This document shows positions 1 through 7,682 of a stretch of DNA of 23,234 nt, in pieces; position 1 is the stretch's first letter, and every line of letters starts with the position of its first letter. The translations under genes were made by a program, and so were the position numbers. This DNA is from Planctomycetaceae bacterium (lineage in GTDB: Bacteria; Planctomycetota; Planctomycetia; Planctomycetales; Planctomycetaceae). The DNA is taken from assembly GCA_027080405.1 (NCBI GenBank), contig JALWSL010000309.1:1-23234 (forward strand), in the 5' to 3' direction. The notes under the pieces were generated by a model. The model was given only the letters and a program-made list of their open reading frames with translations. It did no database searches and was not told where the DNA came from.

Positions 1-99
1 ACTTTCGATTCGTGGAAACACGATTTGCAGATATTATTTAGTGTCGATTTCACGCAACGAATCGCCTGTTGGCCGGTTGCTGAAATAATTCCGAAATGA
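1..99 (+). CDS. possible C-terminal end of an upstream gene (partial)
   Basis: The first frame is open from base 1 and closes with a TGA at 97-99 that overlaps the ATG of the exporter ATPase in an ATGA arrangement. It would give about 32 C-terminal residues, ending in AEIIPK. A second frame is also open from the left edge and stops at 86-88, so the choice rests only on the ATGA overlap. Neither tail resembles the usual end of a Wzm permease, which is the gene expected beside a Wzt. No function can be assigned. Confidence 0.3.
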   Translation, partial: TFDSWKHDLQILFSVDFTQRIACWPVAEIIPK

Positions 100-1424
100 A
101 CAGATTACAATCGAGTATTGTTGTTGATGATATCGGTAAGTGTTACCGCATAAATAACACGGGCAATAACGGCCGTTATCGGTATCGCAGCTTGCGCGAA
201 GAAGTATCAGACTTTTTCACATCCCGGGTGCGCGCCCTGAAAGAGGGAGCCGCCTTGGGAAATACGCAGGAGTTCTGGGCGATTCGTGGGATCAGTTTTG
301 AGGTGAAGCCCGGCGAAACGGTTGGGATTATTGGACGCAACGGGGCGGGAAAATCAACCTTGCTGAAAGTTCTCAGCCGTATTACTCCGCCAACAACAGG
401 GAAGGTTGATTTGTATGGTCGCATCGGGAGTTTGCTTGAAGTCGGAACCGGATTTCATCCAGAACTGTCCGGGCGGGAGAATATTTTGCTCAACGGAGCA
501 ATTCTGGGAATGTCCCGTAAAGAGATCCTGGGGAAATTCGATGAAATCGTTGCTTTCTCGGAAGTTGAAAAATTCCTGGATACGCCGGTTAAACGATATT
601 CCAGCGGGATGTATGTCCGCCTGGCGTTTTCGGTTGCAGCTCACTTAGAACCAGAAATATTGATTGTCGATGAGGTGCTTGCCGTGGGAGATGCTGCGTT
701 TCAGAAGCGGTGTCTGGATCGCATGGAAGATGTCGGGAAGCAGGGGCGTACGGTTTTGTTCGTTTCACACAATATGCCCTCTATTACCCGGCTTTGTCAA
801 CGTGTGATCTTGCTGGATGAGGGTAGGGTTATTGAAGACGGTTCTCCCGACGAAGTGGTGGGGCGTTATCTCCTTTCGGGTTTGGGCACGACTGCAAAGC
901 GGAGTTGGGATGACGTCCAGTCTCGACCGGGGAACCAGATCGCAAATTTGAGAAGTGTGGCTGTTTACAATTCACGAAATGAGCCCTCCAGTTCATGTGT
1001 AATCTCGGAACCGATCGATATTGAAATAGAATTTGAAGTGACAGAACCCGGGCATGTGCTGGTCCCCAACTTTTCTGTTCTTCATGCAGAAGGGGCCTGT
1101 GTTTTTACAGCCCGTGATACCAGCCCTGAATGGAGAGGGCGAACGAGAGAACGTGGTATCTATCGCTCCAGGGCGACAATTCCGGGAAACCTGCTCACAG
1201 AAGGAACCCATATCATCGCGGTTGCGTTGAGTACGATGAGCCCGCTGCAAATTCATTTCAATGAGAGGGATGCCGTGGCTTTTGAAGTGGTGGATGATAT
1301 GCGCGAAAATTCTGCGCGTGGGGAATTCGCCGGAAGCATCCCCGGAGCGGTCCGTCCACTTCTGGAGTGGACTACAGATGTATTAGCACCACAGCCCATC
1401 GAAGAAGTTATCGGAAAACAGTAA
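96..1424 (+). CDS. wzt: ABC polysaccharide exporter ATP-binding protein, Wzt type
   Basis: ATPase subunit of an ABC-2 exporter that moves lipid-linked O-antigen-like polysaccharide across the inner membrane with a Wzm permease. Seen: Walker A GRNGAGKST at residues 80-88, a Wzt-type signature YSSGM near 168-172, Walker B ILIVDE near 188-193 and the switch His at 225. The stretch SLLEVGTGFHPELSGREN (112-129) is typical of the Wzt/TagH/RfbE group. The protein is 442 residues, well beyond a bare ATPase of about 250. The region from about residue 270 is a beta-rich domain that fits the C-terminal carbohydrate-binding domain of Wzt proteins that recognise a modified chain end. No Shine-Dalgarno is visible before the ATG, which overlaps a possible upstream stop. 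The permease is not in this window. Confidence 0.93.
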   Translation: MNRLQSSIVVDDIGKCYRINNTGNNGRYRYRSLREEVSDFFTSRVRALKEGAALGNTQEFWAIRGISFEVKPGETVGIIGRNGAGKSTLLKVLSRITPPTTGKVDLYGRIGSLLEVGTGFHPELSGRENILLNGAILGMSRKEILGKFDEIVAFSEVEKFLDTPVKRYSSGMYVRLAFSVAAHLEPEILIVDEVLAVGDAAFQKRCLDRMEDVGKQGRTVLFVSHNMPSITRLCQRVILLDEGRVIEDGSPDEVVGRYLLSGLGTTAKRSWDDVQSRPGNQIANLRSVAVYNSRNEPSSSCVISEPIDIEIEFEVTEPGHVLVPNFSVLHAEGACVFTARDTSPEWRGRTRERGIYRSRATIPGNLLTEGTHIIAVALSTMSPLQIHFNERDAVAFEVVDDMRENSARGEFAGSIPGAVRPLLEWTTDVLAPQPIEEVIGKQ

Positions 1425-1427
1425 AGG
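1423..1427 (+). promoter_or_regulatory. ribosome binding site deciding the RfbF start
   Basis: AAAGG overlaps the stop codon of the exporter gene. It lies 9 bases before the GTG at 1437 but directly abuts the TTG at 1428. The spacing therefore favours GTG 1437, which also gives the usual RfbF N-terminus MKAVILAGG. Confidence 0.55.
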
Positions 1428-1436
1428 TTGCATGAC

Positions 1437-2276
1437 GTGAAAGCAGTTATTCTGGCAGGTGGCTTGGGTACCCGGTTGGCTGAACAGACCGAAGTGGTTC
1501 CCAAACCGATGGTCGAAATTGGTGGGCGCCCCATCATTTGGCATATCATGAAGCATCTTTCCTGCTATGGAATTAACGAATTCATTCTTGCATTGGGGTA
1601 TAAATCGGAAGTCATCAAGAGATATTTTTTGCATTACGCCCAGTTGAACAGCAATTGTACGATCGACTTGCGTACCGGCGATGTCTTTCGTCAAAAAGCG
1701 GCTTCGGAAGACTGGATTTTACATCTGGTTGATACCGGTGCCCACACGATGACCGGCGGTCGGGTGAAGCGATTGCAATCCGTTATCGGGAATGAGACTT
1801 TTCTGCTCACTTATGGTGACGGTGTGAGTGATGTCGATATCAACCGGTTGCAACTTTTTCATGAGGATCATGGTCATCTTGCCACAGTCACCGCGGTTCG
1901 CCCGCCAGCCCGTTTTGGAGGAATTGTTTTTGATGGTGATCGTGTCGAATCGTTTACGGAAAAACCACAAATTGGAGAAGGCTGGATCAACGGTGGCTAT
2001 TTTATTCTTGAACCATCCGTTATCGACTGCATCGCTGGAGATGGGACTTCATGGGAAAAAGAACCGTTGGAGCATCTGACTGAACAGAACGAATTGTTCG
2101 CCTATCGACATGAAGGTTTCTGGCAATGTATGGATACGATCCGGGAGTTGAGGATTCTCGAAGAATATTGGCAGACCGGAAAGGCTCCATGGAAAGTCTG
2201 GGACAGGTCGGATTCCCAGAAGCAGTCTGGTGAAAACAGCGGACGGAGAACAGAAATATCTGTCGGTTTACATTAA
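1437..2276 (+). CDS. rfbF: glucose-1-phosphate cytidylyltransferase
   Basis: Makes CDP-glucose from CTP and glucose-1-phosphate, the first step of CDP-deoxysugar pathways. Seen: the nucleotidyltransferase signature LAGGLGTRLAEQTEVVPKPM directly at the N-terminus, then EIGGRPIIWHIMK. Further features are LTYGDGVSDVD (metal-binding Asp), the ARFGG motif, FTEKP, NGGYF and a C-terminal FWQCMDTIRE stretch, all characteristic of RfbF rather than RmlA or GalU. The GTG start at 1437 gives 279 residues, slightly longer than the usual 255-260. The excess is a polar C-terminal tail of about 20 residues after the WKVW motif. The gene follows the exporter by 12 bases and is paired with the CDP-glucose 4,6-dehydratase, which confirms the nucleotide. 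A TTG at 1428 is a less likely alternative start. Confidence 0.95.
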   Translation: MKAVILAGGLGTRLAEQTEVVPKPMVEIGGRPIIWHIMKHLSCYGINEFILALGYKSEVIKRYFLHYAQLNSNCTIDLRTGDVFRQKAASEDWILHLVDTGAHTMTGGRVKRLQSVIGNETFLLTYGDGVSDVDINRLQLFHEDHGHLATVTAVRPPARFGGIVFDGDRVESFTEKPQIGEGWINGGYFILEPSVIDCIAGDGTSWEKEPLEHLTEQNELFAYRHEGFWQCMDTIRELRILEEYWQTGKAPWKVWDRSDSQKQSGENSGRRTEISVGLH

Positions 2277-2370
2277 CGCAGACGATGTACCGAGATGTAC
2301 TTCTTTGAGAGCCGCCTTAATAGACGTCGAGATGGGATTCATTCCACTGGCTTGAGTAGATCGGATTTTG

Positions 2371-3522
2371 ATGAATAGACTGTTCAACAGCTGCTACGAA
2401 GGCCGCAAGGTTCTTGTTACCGGTCATTCCGGGTTCAAGGGAGCGTGGCTCTGCCTGTGGTTGAAGCGTCTTGGAGCGGAAGTTATCGGTTTTTCGACTG
2501 CCTGCTGCAAAAACAGTTCACATTCCCGTGATCTTCGCCTCAAGATGATCCAGGAGTTCGGTGACATTCGTGATCGCCAACGCCTTCAGGAGGTGATGGC
2601 AAAGTATCAACCAGAAATCGTTTTCCATCTGGCGGCCCAACCGTTGGTTCTTTCTTCGTATGAGGATCCACTGGAAACGTACGATGTCAATGTGATGGGG
2701 ACCTTGCAGCTCCTGGAATCAGTCCGGGAAACGCAATCTGTTGTTGCTCTGGTCAATGTAACAACAGACAAAGTTTATGAAGATATTGAAACCACACCAC
2801 AGGGCTGCTGCGAAGAAGACCGTTTGGGAGGACACGATCCCTACAGTTCTTCGAAGGCCTGTTCCGAAATCCTGACCAGTTCCTATCGCCGCTCATTCTT
2901 CCAGCAGGAAGGCCGCATCTTCTCGGCAACAGCGCGAGCGGGAAATGTGATCGGGGGAGGGGATTGGTCCGATAATCGCCTGATTCCGGATTTGATTCGG
3001 TCTGCGGTCACGAGCAAACCGGTATTGATCCGGAATCCTCATTCCGTACGGCCTTGGCAGCACGTCCTGGAGCCGTTGGCCGGCTATCTGATGTTGGGCC
3101 AACGGTTGATTGAAAAGAAGCATTTGTTTGAGGCAGCCTGGAATTTTGGGCCTGCAAAATCGGTTATGCATGACGTAGGAACCATTGCTGCATGGGCCCG
3201 GAGTGAGTGGTCTGCCATTCAATTCGAACAGCAGGCGGGAGCCAAACATCAGAAGCATGAAGCCAGCTTTCTGGCTTTACAAAGCGGTAAGGCGAATCGT
3301 GAACTCGGGTGGTCACAAGTTTGGGAATTGGAACAGACAATCAAGCATACTGTCCATTGGTATCGCGATTATTCCGAACGTGACAGGCTGCTGACAGAAC
3401 AGCAGTTGGAACAGTACGTCGAGGATGCCTCGGAAAAAAAACTGCCCTGGACAATCTCCGCTTTGGGGAGCACCCGGGAAAGGCTCTCACCTTTCGTGCG
3501 GGCGGGACAGGGGGATGGGTGA
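2371..3522 (+). CDS. rfbG: CDP-glucose 4,6-dehydratase
   Basis: Extended short-chain dehydrogenase that converts CDP-glucose to CDP-4-keto-6-deoxyglucose using tightly bound NAD. Seen: nucleotide-binding TGHSGFKG at residues 17-24, FHLAAQPLV near 85-93, the TTDK active-site segment at 131-134 and YSSSK (Tyr158, Lys162). Also present are ARAGNVIGGGDW and the substrate-binding segment IRNPHSVRPWQHVLEPL. TDK in place of the more common TDE is usual in CDP-glucose dehydratases. The length is 383 residues, about 25 more than typical, from an extra C-terminal tail. ATG 2371 is preferred over the adjacent TTG 2368. The 94-base gap after rfbF holds no clear terminator. Confidence 0.95.
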   Translation: MNRLFNSCYEGRKVLVTGHSGFKGAWLCLWLKRLGAEVIGFSTACCKNSSHSRDLRLKMIQEFGDIRDRQRLQEVMAKYQPEIVFHLAAQPLVLSSYEDPLETYDVNVMGTLQLLESVRETQSVVALVNVTTDKVYEDIETTPQGCCEEDRLGGHDPYSSSKACSEILTSSYRRSFFQQEGRIFSATARAGNVIGGGDWSDNRLIPDLIRSAVTSKPVLIRNPHSVRPWQHVLEPLAGYLMLGQRLIEKKHLFEAAWNFGPAKSVMHDVGTIAAWARSEWSAIQFEQQAGAKHQKHEASFLALQSGKANRELGWSQVWELEQTIKHTVHWYRDYSERDRLLTEQQLEQYVEDASEKKLPWTISALGSTRERLSPFVRAGQGDG

Positions 3523-3595
3523 TCGTGCACAGCCGAGATTTTTTGTCGTTGAAACCGGGATTGTTTTTTTAATCGTTTCGTAAGGTGCGAAGAAA

Positions 3596-4849
3596 TTGAG
3601 CGTTAGCAGCACAGAAACCGTTGGTACACGAACTGCTTGCCGATCGTGTGGTTCCGAGAGTTTGTCGGGTATCCTTGATCTGGGGCGGACCCCACTAGCG
3701 AATCGTTTGTTGAAACAGGATCAATTCGGTGAACCGGAATTGCGTTTTCCGTTGGAACTTGTTTTCTGCGGGAATTGTTCACTAGTGCAAATTACGGAAA
3801 CAGTCGCTCCCGAGATCCTGTTTCGGGACTATCTTTACTTTTCCAGTTTTTCGGAGACCATGCTCAGGCACGCATCGGAATTGGCTCAATCTGTCATGCT
3901 CGAAAAGCCGCTCAGTGCGGAAAGCCTGGTGGTTGAAGCAGCCAGCAACGATGGTTACCTGCTGAAAAATTTTGTAGAGCAGGGGATACCCGTTCTCGGT
4001 GTTGAACCGGCTACAAACATTGTGGAGGTTGCTCGTGAAAATGGAATTCCAACTGACAATGAATTTTTTGGAACGGACTATGCCCGGAAATTTCTCGATT
4101 CGGGCAAAAAGGCGGATGTTTTCTTTGGTAACAATGTGCTGGCTCACGTATCGGATCTGAACGGATTTGTGCAGGGCATTGAAATGATATTGGTTCAGAA
4201 TGGTCTGGTTTCCATCGAAGCGCCGTATCTTCTGGATCTGATCGAACATTGCGAGTTTGATACAATCTATCATGAACACCTCTGCTATTTCAGTATCACA
4301 GCACTGGATCAACTTTTTCAGCGTCATGGATTGATGATTTACGACCTGTTTCGCGTGCCGATTCACGGCGGCTCGTTGCGAATCTGGGCCGGAAAAACCG
4401 GTCATGTTGAGCGTCGAGAATCGGTCAATGCACTGCTCGAAAAGGAGGCAGATCACGGGGTGCGAGAGTCCCAATTCTACAGCAGTTTTGCTGAGAAAGT
4501 AGATGGCCTGAAAAACAGATTGCGAGAGATGATTTTTCAACTGCGTTCAAATGGAAAGCGAATCGCTGCGTATGGCGCTTCTGCGAAGGGGAGTACGCTG
4601 CTCAATTATTTTGGAATAGGGGCCGATGAAATCGATTTCATTGCAGATCGCAGCACTGTTAAACAGGGGCATTATACGCCAGGAACCCACATTCCGATCG
4701 TTGGCGTTGAATCGTTACTGGAGCAAATGCCCGATTTCGTGCTGCTATTGACCTGGAATTTTCGTGAGGAGATTCTTCAGCAACAGCAGGAGTATCTCAA
4801 TCGGGGCGGCAAGTTCATCATTCCGATTCCTGATGTAGAGATCGTCTGA
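3596..4849 (+). CDS. zinc-binding sugar C-methyltransferase, TylC3/NovU/TcaB9 type
   Basis: SAM-dependent enzyme of the family that methylates C-3 (or C-5) of 4-keto-6-deoxy nucleotide sugars to give branched sugars. Seen in order: an N-terminal zinc-binding module with C-x2-C at 15-18 and C-x2-C at 58-61, and the SAM-binding segment VEAASNDGYLL near 113-123 followed by VLGVEPA. Next come the active-site YHEH at 225-228 with YFS, the IHGGSLRIW segment, and a C-terminal Rossmann-like domain with AYGASAKGSTLLNYF. The full 417 residues match the usual length of about 410. The start is TTG with AAGG 10 bases upstream, and no ATG lies before the first cysteine pair. Its position directly after rfbFG suggests that CDP-4-keto-6-deoxyglucose or a derivative is the substrate; this is inferred. 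Confidence 0.9.
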   Translation: MSVSSTETVGTRTACRSCGSESLSGILDLGRTPLANRLLKQDQFGEPELRFPLELVFCGNCSLVQITETVAPEILFRDYLYFSSFSETMLRHASELAQSVMLEKPLSAESLVVEAASNDGYLLKNFVEQGIPVLGVEPATNIVEVARENGIPTDNEFFGTDYARKFLDSGKKADVFFGNNVLAHVSDLNGFVQGIEMILVQNGLVSIEAPYLLDLIEHCEFDTIYHEHLCYFSITALDQLFQRHGLMIYDLFRVPIHGGSLRIWAGKTGHVERRESVNALLEKEADHGVRESQFYSSFAEKVDGLKNRLREMIFQLRSNGKRIAAYGASAKGSTLLNYFGIGADEIDFIADRSTVKQGHYTPGTHIPIVGVESLLEQMPDFVLLLTWNFREEILQQQQEYLNRGGKFIIPIPDVEIV

Positions 4850-4861
4850 TTGTGAAAATCT

Positions 4862-4890
4862 CTATAGGGGCTATTGGTCTATCCATATAG
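4862..4890 (+). other. imperfect inverted repeat in an intergenic gap
   Basis: In the 88-base gap before the aminotransferase, CTATA at 4862-4866 can pair with TATAG at 4886-4890. The pairing continues through one bulged A into GG/CC, with a loop of about 12 bases. No T-run follows, so it does not look like an intrinsic terminator. It could be a weak RNA structure or chance. Confidence 0.2.
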
Positions 4891-4937
4891 TTGGGTTAAA
4901 ACAGCAAGTTCGTTTTTCTACGGTACAAGAAGTAAAC

Positions 4938-6101
4938 ATGACGAAAGCACAGTCAACAATCTCTCCTGCTCAACTCGATACCATTCCGGTTTTCAAGCCT
5001 TTATTGGAGGAGGAAGAGATTCAGGCTTGTGTGGAGGCGATGGAGTTGGGGTGGCTCGGGATGGGAAGTTATGTGGGGCAGTTTGAGCAGGCCCTGAGCG
5101 ACTATTTGGAATTGAACAATCGTCATGTCGTCGCGTTAAGTACGGGACATGCGGCAATCCATCTGGGATTACTGCTGGCAGGTTTGCAACCGGGAGATGA
5201 AGTGATCACTCCTTCGTTCAACAATATTGCAGATTTCCAGGCGATTCTGGCAACCGGGGCCAAACCTGTTTTTTGTGATATTGACGAAACAACACTCTGC
5301 ATCGATTTGAATAAGGCGGAAGAACTGGTTTCACCCGATACCAAGGCACTCATCGCGATGGATTATGATTGTCTGTTGTGCGATCACGGGGCGGTTGCCG
5401 AGTTTGCCCAGCGGCATGGTATTCGCGTTTTACACGATGCGGCTCATTCATTCGGGTCGAAATATCTTGGTAGGCCTGTGGGCAGCTTTTCAGATATGAC
5501 GATGTTCAGTTTCGATCCAGTCAAGACGATCACCTGCATTGATGGAGGTGCATTGATCGTCAAAACGGAGGAGGAAGCGGAGCAACTGCGCGAGATGCGT
5601 CTCATTGGTATGGGGCAACCTTCTCAGGTGATGTATCAGAATTCTCGAGCCTGGACGTACGGGGTGCAACGATTGGGATTTCGGTATCATATGGCGAATT
5701 TGCATGCGGCGGTAGGATTGAAGCAGTTGGAAAAAATGGAGAGCATTTCGATCACACGACAGCAGTCAGGCATCCTTTACAACCGCCTGTTGGAGGATGT
5801 TCCATTTGTTCGGACTCCCGAAACCGATTTTTCGGATGTGACACCGTTCCTGTATTACATTCGTGTGCCCAAAGAACTGCGGGAGTCGTTTCGAGAACAT
5901 CTTTCGCAGCACGGGGTTGATACTGGCATTCATTGGCAACCGGGGCATTGGTTTGAATTGTTCAAGGACTGTCGCCATGGCGATTTAAGTGTGACCGAGC
6001 AGGTCGGGCATGAAATTCTCTCGCTCCCTCTGCACTCTCACATGACTGAAGAATCGGTGCAGCGAGTGTGCAATGCAGTGAGGCAATTTGACTGTGGATA
6101 G
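4938..6101 (+). CDS. DegT/DnrJ/EryC1/StrS sugar aminotransferase
   Basis: PLP-dependent aminotransferase that adds an amino group to a keto nucleotide sugar, usually with glutamate as donor. Seen: an N-terminal LGWLGMGSYVGQFE segment, ALSTGHAAIHLGL (PLP phosphate pocket), HDAAHSFGS with Asp167 for the pyridine nitrogen, and MFSFDPVKTIT with the Schiff-base Lys196. The C-terminal part has RLGFRYHMANLHAAVGLKQL. Length is 387 residues, normal for the family. Lys196 argues against the RfbH/E1 3-dehydrase, which carries His there. The loop usually holding an LYG-type motif instead reads AMDYDCLLCDHG. The gene overlaps the downstream formyltransferase gene, so the amine it makes is probably N-formylated. 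The position aminated (C-4 most likely, since RfbG makes a 4-ketone) is inferred. Confidence 0.93.
   Translation: MTKAQSTISPAQLDTIPVFKPLLEEEEIQACVEAMELGWLGMGSYVGQFEQALSDYLELNNRHVVALSTGHAAIHLGLLLAGLQPGDEVITPSFNNIADFQAILATGAKPVFCDIDETTLCIDLNKAEELVSPDTKALIAMDYDCLLCDHGAVAEFAQRHGIRVLHDAAHSFGSKYLGRPVGSFSDMTMFSFDPVKTITCIDGGALIVKTEEEAEQLREMRLIGMGQPSQVMYQNSRAWTYGVQRLGFRYHMANLHAAVGLKQLEKMESISITRQQSGILYNRLLEDVPFVRTPETDFSDVTPFLYYIRVPKELRESFREHLSQHGVDTGIHWQPGHWFELFKDCRHGDLSVTEQVGHEILSLPLHSHMTEESVQRVCNAVRQFDCG
6080..6083 (+). promoter_or_regulatory. ribosome binding site for the formyltransferase
   Basis: GAGG lies inside the end of the aminotransferase gene. It is 10 bases before GTG 6094 and only 4 bases before TTG 6088, so GTG 6094 is the better-spaced start. 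Confidence 0.4.
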
Positions 6102-6924
6102 ACCATCGGTCATATTAATGGGCTCGAAACCGGGCAGCGTGGTTGCTCTTTCGACCATGTTGGAACGGGGGTGGGAGGTGCGCGCGGTTGTTGTTTCCCG
6201 TTCACGGACACATCCCTGGGTGCAAGGACCAACTCTGGAAGAATTTGCGGTTGGAAAGGGGCTTCCTGTCTACACGCAAAATGAGCTCCCTCGCGATGAA
6301 CAGGTCGATTTCGTCATCAGTTACATGTTTCGCTATTTGGTCAAAAGTGACGTGATTGCGTTGGCGGAACGGGCAGCCGTCAACTTTCATGCCGGGCCGT
6401 TGCCAGAATATGGGGGCTGGGCTTTTTACAATATCGCCATTTTGGAAAATGCGACAGAATATGGTTGCACGTGTCATTATATGGATGATGATTTCGATAC
6501 CGGACCGATTTTCAAAGTGCGGCGATTTCCAATTGATGCCTCCGAAGAGACGGCCTTGTCACTTGAAGCAAAAGCTCAGCAGGAGATGGTTCGATTGTTT
6601 ATGGATTTTATGACGATGGCGGAATCGGGAGATGCCCTGCCGTACGAAGAGCAGGACCCTGAAAAGATGCGTTACCTGTCGCACGATGAATTTATGCCTT
6701 TGAAACGGATTGATATTGATGCAAATTTGACCGAAGAAGAGATCCAAAGAACAGCAAGAGCGTTTTGGTATCCACCATATGAATCGGCTTATGTTGATTT
6801 GAATGGAGTGCATGCTGAAATCGTACCGGATATCGCGAAGGCGGAATTGGCAGAAATTTATCACCGGAATGATTATACAACATTGAAACGGGCAGCAATC
6901 GAATATTGGGAGAGCCGTAAATGA
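6094..6924 (+). CDS. formyltransferase-family protein, probable sugar N-formyltransferase
   Basis: Member of the N10-formyl-tetrahydrofolate-dependent formyltransferase fold shared by Fmt, PurN, ArnA and sugar N-formyltransferases. Seen: an N-terminal Rossmann-like half, then the catalytic segment NFHAGPLPEYGG and, about 35 residues on, the DTGPIF loop. These give the expected Asn-His-Asp triad (about N97, H99, D135 counted from GTG 6094). HYMDDDFDTGPI is the usual H-x-M-x5-DTG form. The protein is about 276 residues, too short for a typical Fmt (about 310 with a C-terminal tRNA-binding domain) and close to VioF/FdtF-type sugar enzymes. The start overlaps the aminotransferase by 8 bases and the stop overlaps the next gene (ATGA). 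N-formylation of the aminosugar made next door is the most economical role. Confidence 0.85.
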   Translation: MDRPSVILMGSKPGSVVALSTMLERGWEVRAVVVSRSRTHPWVQGPTLEEFAVGKGLPVYTQNELPRDEQVDFVISYMFRYLVKSDVIALAERAAVNFHAGPLPEYGGWAFYNIAILENATEYGCTCHYMDDDFDTGPIFKVRRFPIDASEETALSLEAKAQQEMVRLFMDFMTMAESGDALPYEEQDPEKMRYLSHDEFMPLKRIDIDANLTEEEIQRTARAFWYPPYESAYVDLNGVHAEIVPDIAKAELAEIYHRNDYTTLKRAAIEYWESRK

Positions 6925-7682
6925 TTGCCATCGATGGCGAGACGATAATTATCGAAGATGAACAACAGGGGAAGCGACAGGTACCGATCGGCAGTCCGGA
7001 AGGCTTTCGAATCTTAAGCAAATTGTGGCTTCGTTCCGGTTGGGATGCAAAATACGTTTACAGCTTCACCTGGCTGGGACGGCCGATTATTCAACTTCCT
7101 GATGACATGCTCCGGTTTCAGGAACTGGTTTATCGACTAAAGCCGGATGTGATTGTTGAAATTGGCATTGCTCATGGCGGTTCATTGATTTATTCAGCCA
7201 GTTTGTGTCAGTTGATCGGCAAGGGGCGGGTGATCGGCGTTGATATCGAAATTCGTCCACACAATCGAAAGGCAATCGAGGAGCATCCACTCTCTTCCCG
7301 AATTACGATGTTTGAAGGGAATTCGATTGGATCAGAGATTATCGAGCAGGTTCGTGCCCGGATTTCTCCTGGCGAAACGGTGCTTGTCTGTTTGGATGGC
7401 TGCCACACCCGCGAGCATGTTCTGGCAGAGTTGGAAGCGTACAGCTCCATTGTGAGTGTTGGTTCCTACATTCTGGCAATGGATGGCATCATGCAGGATG
7501 TTGTCGGGGCACCACGAACCGAACCGGATTGGGAGTTCAATAATCCACAGCAGGCTGCGAAAGAGTTTGTTGCCGCCCATGATGATTTCATTCTCGAAGA
7601 ACCGGTCTTTCCGTTCAACGAAGGGGAAATTACCGAGCGGGTAACTTATTGGCCCAACTGTTTCGTCAAGAGAATACGATAA
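6921..7682 (+). CDS. CmcI/RmNT-family SAM-dependent methyltransferase
   Basis: Resembles the cephalosporin hydroxylase CmcI / rhamnosyl O-methyltransferase family, whose characterised or suggested members in glycan clusters act as sugar O-methyltransferases. Seen: the class I SAM-binding motif VEIGIAHGGSLIYSASL from residue 79, GRVIGVDIEIRPHN near 102-115 and LDGCHT near 158-163 with metal-binding-type Asp and His. The domain fills most of the 253 residues. There is no signal peptide or membrane segment, so it acts in the cytoplasm. The ATG overlaps the formyltransferase stop by 4 bases (ATGA), so the two are probably translationally coupled and belong to one modification pathway. The acceptor cannot be told from sequence. 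A hydroxylase activity is less likely because the SAM motif is intact. Confidence 0.82.
   Translation: MIAIDGETIIIEDEQQGKRQVPIGSPEGFRILSKLWLRSGWDAKYVYSFTWLGRPIIQLPDDMLRFQELVYRLKPDVIVEIGIAHGGSLIYSASLCQLIGKGRVIGVDIEIRPHNRKAIEEHPLSSRITMFEGNSIGSEIIEQVRARISPGETVLVCLDGCHTREHVLAELEAYSSIVSVGSYILAMDGIMQDVVGAPRTEPDWEFNNPQQAAKEFVAAHDDFILEEPVFPFNEGEITERVTYWPNCFVKRIR

Noticed and set aside
2284..2300. Direct repeat GATGTAC spaced by one helical turn in the rfbF-rfbG gap
   Set aside because: Two 7-base copies only, with no further copy or promoter element nearby; likely chance.
3549..3577. Possible promoter (TTGAAA with a TAATCG-like -10) before the C-methyltransferase gene
   Set aside because: Spacing is 15 bases and the -10 matches poorly; not supportable.
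3782..4540. Long open frame on the - strand (252 codons) inside the C-methyltransferase gene
   Set aside because: It lies antisense to a clearly recognised gene, and its translation shows no family motifs.
4938..6101. RfbH (CDP-4-keto-6-deoxyglucose 3-dehydrase) as the DegT-family gene, suggested by the rfbFG context
   Set aside because: The PLP position is Lys196; RfbH has His there. The protein is also shorter (387 residues) than the usual RfbH of about 435.
6088..6924. Methionyl-tRNA formyltransferase (Fmt)
   Set aside because: The protein lacks the full-length C-terminal tRNA-binding domain, is about 35 residues short and lies between sugar-modifying genes with overlaps on both sides.
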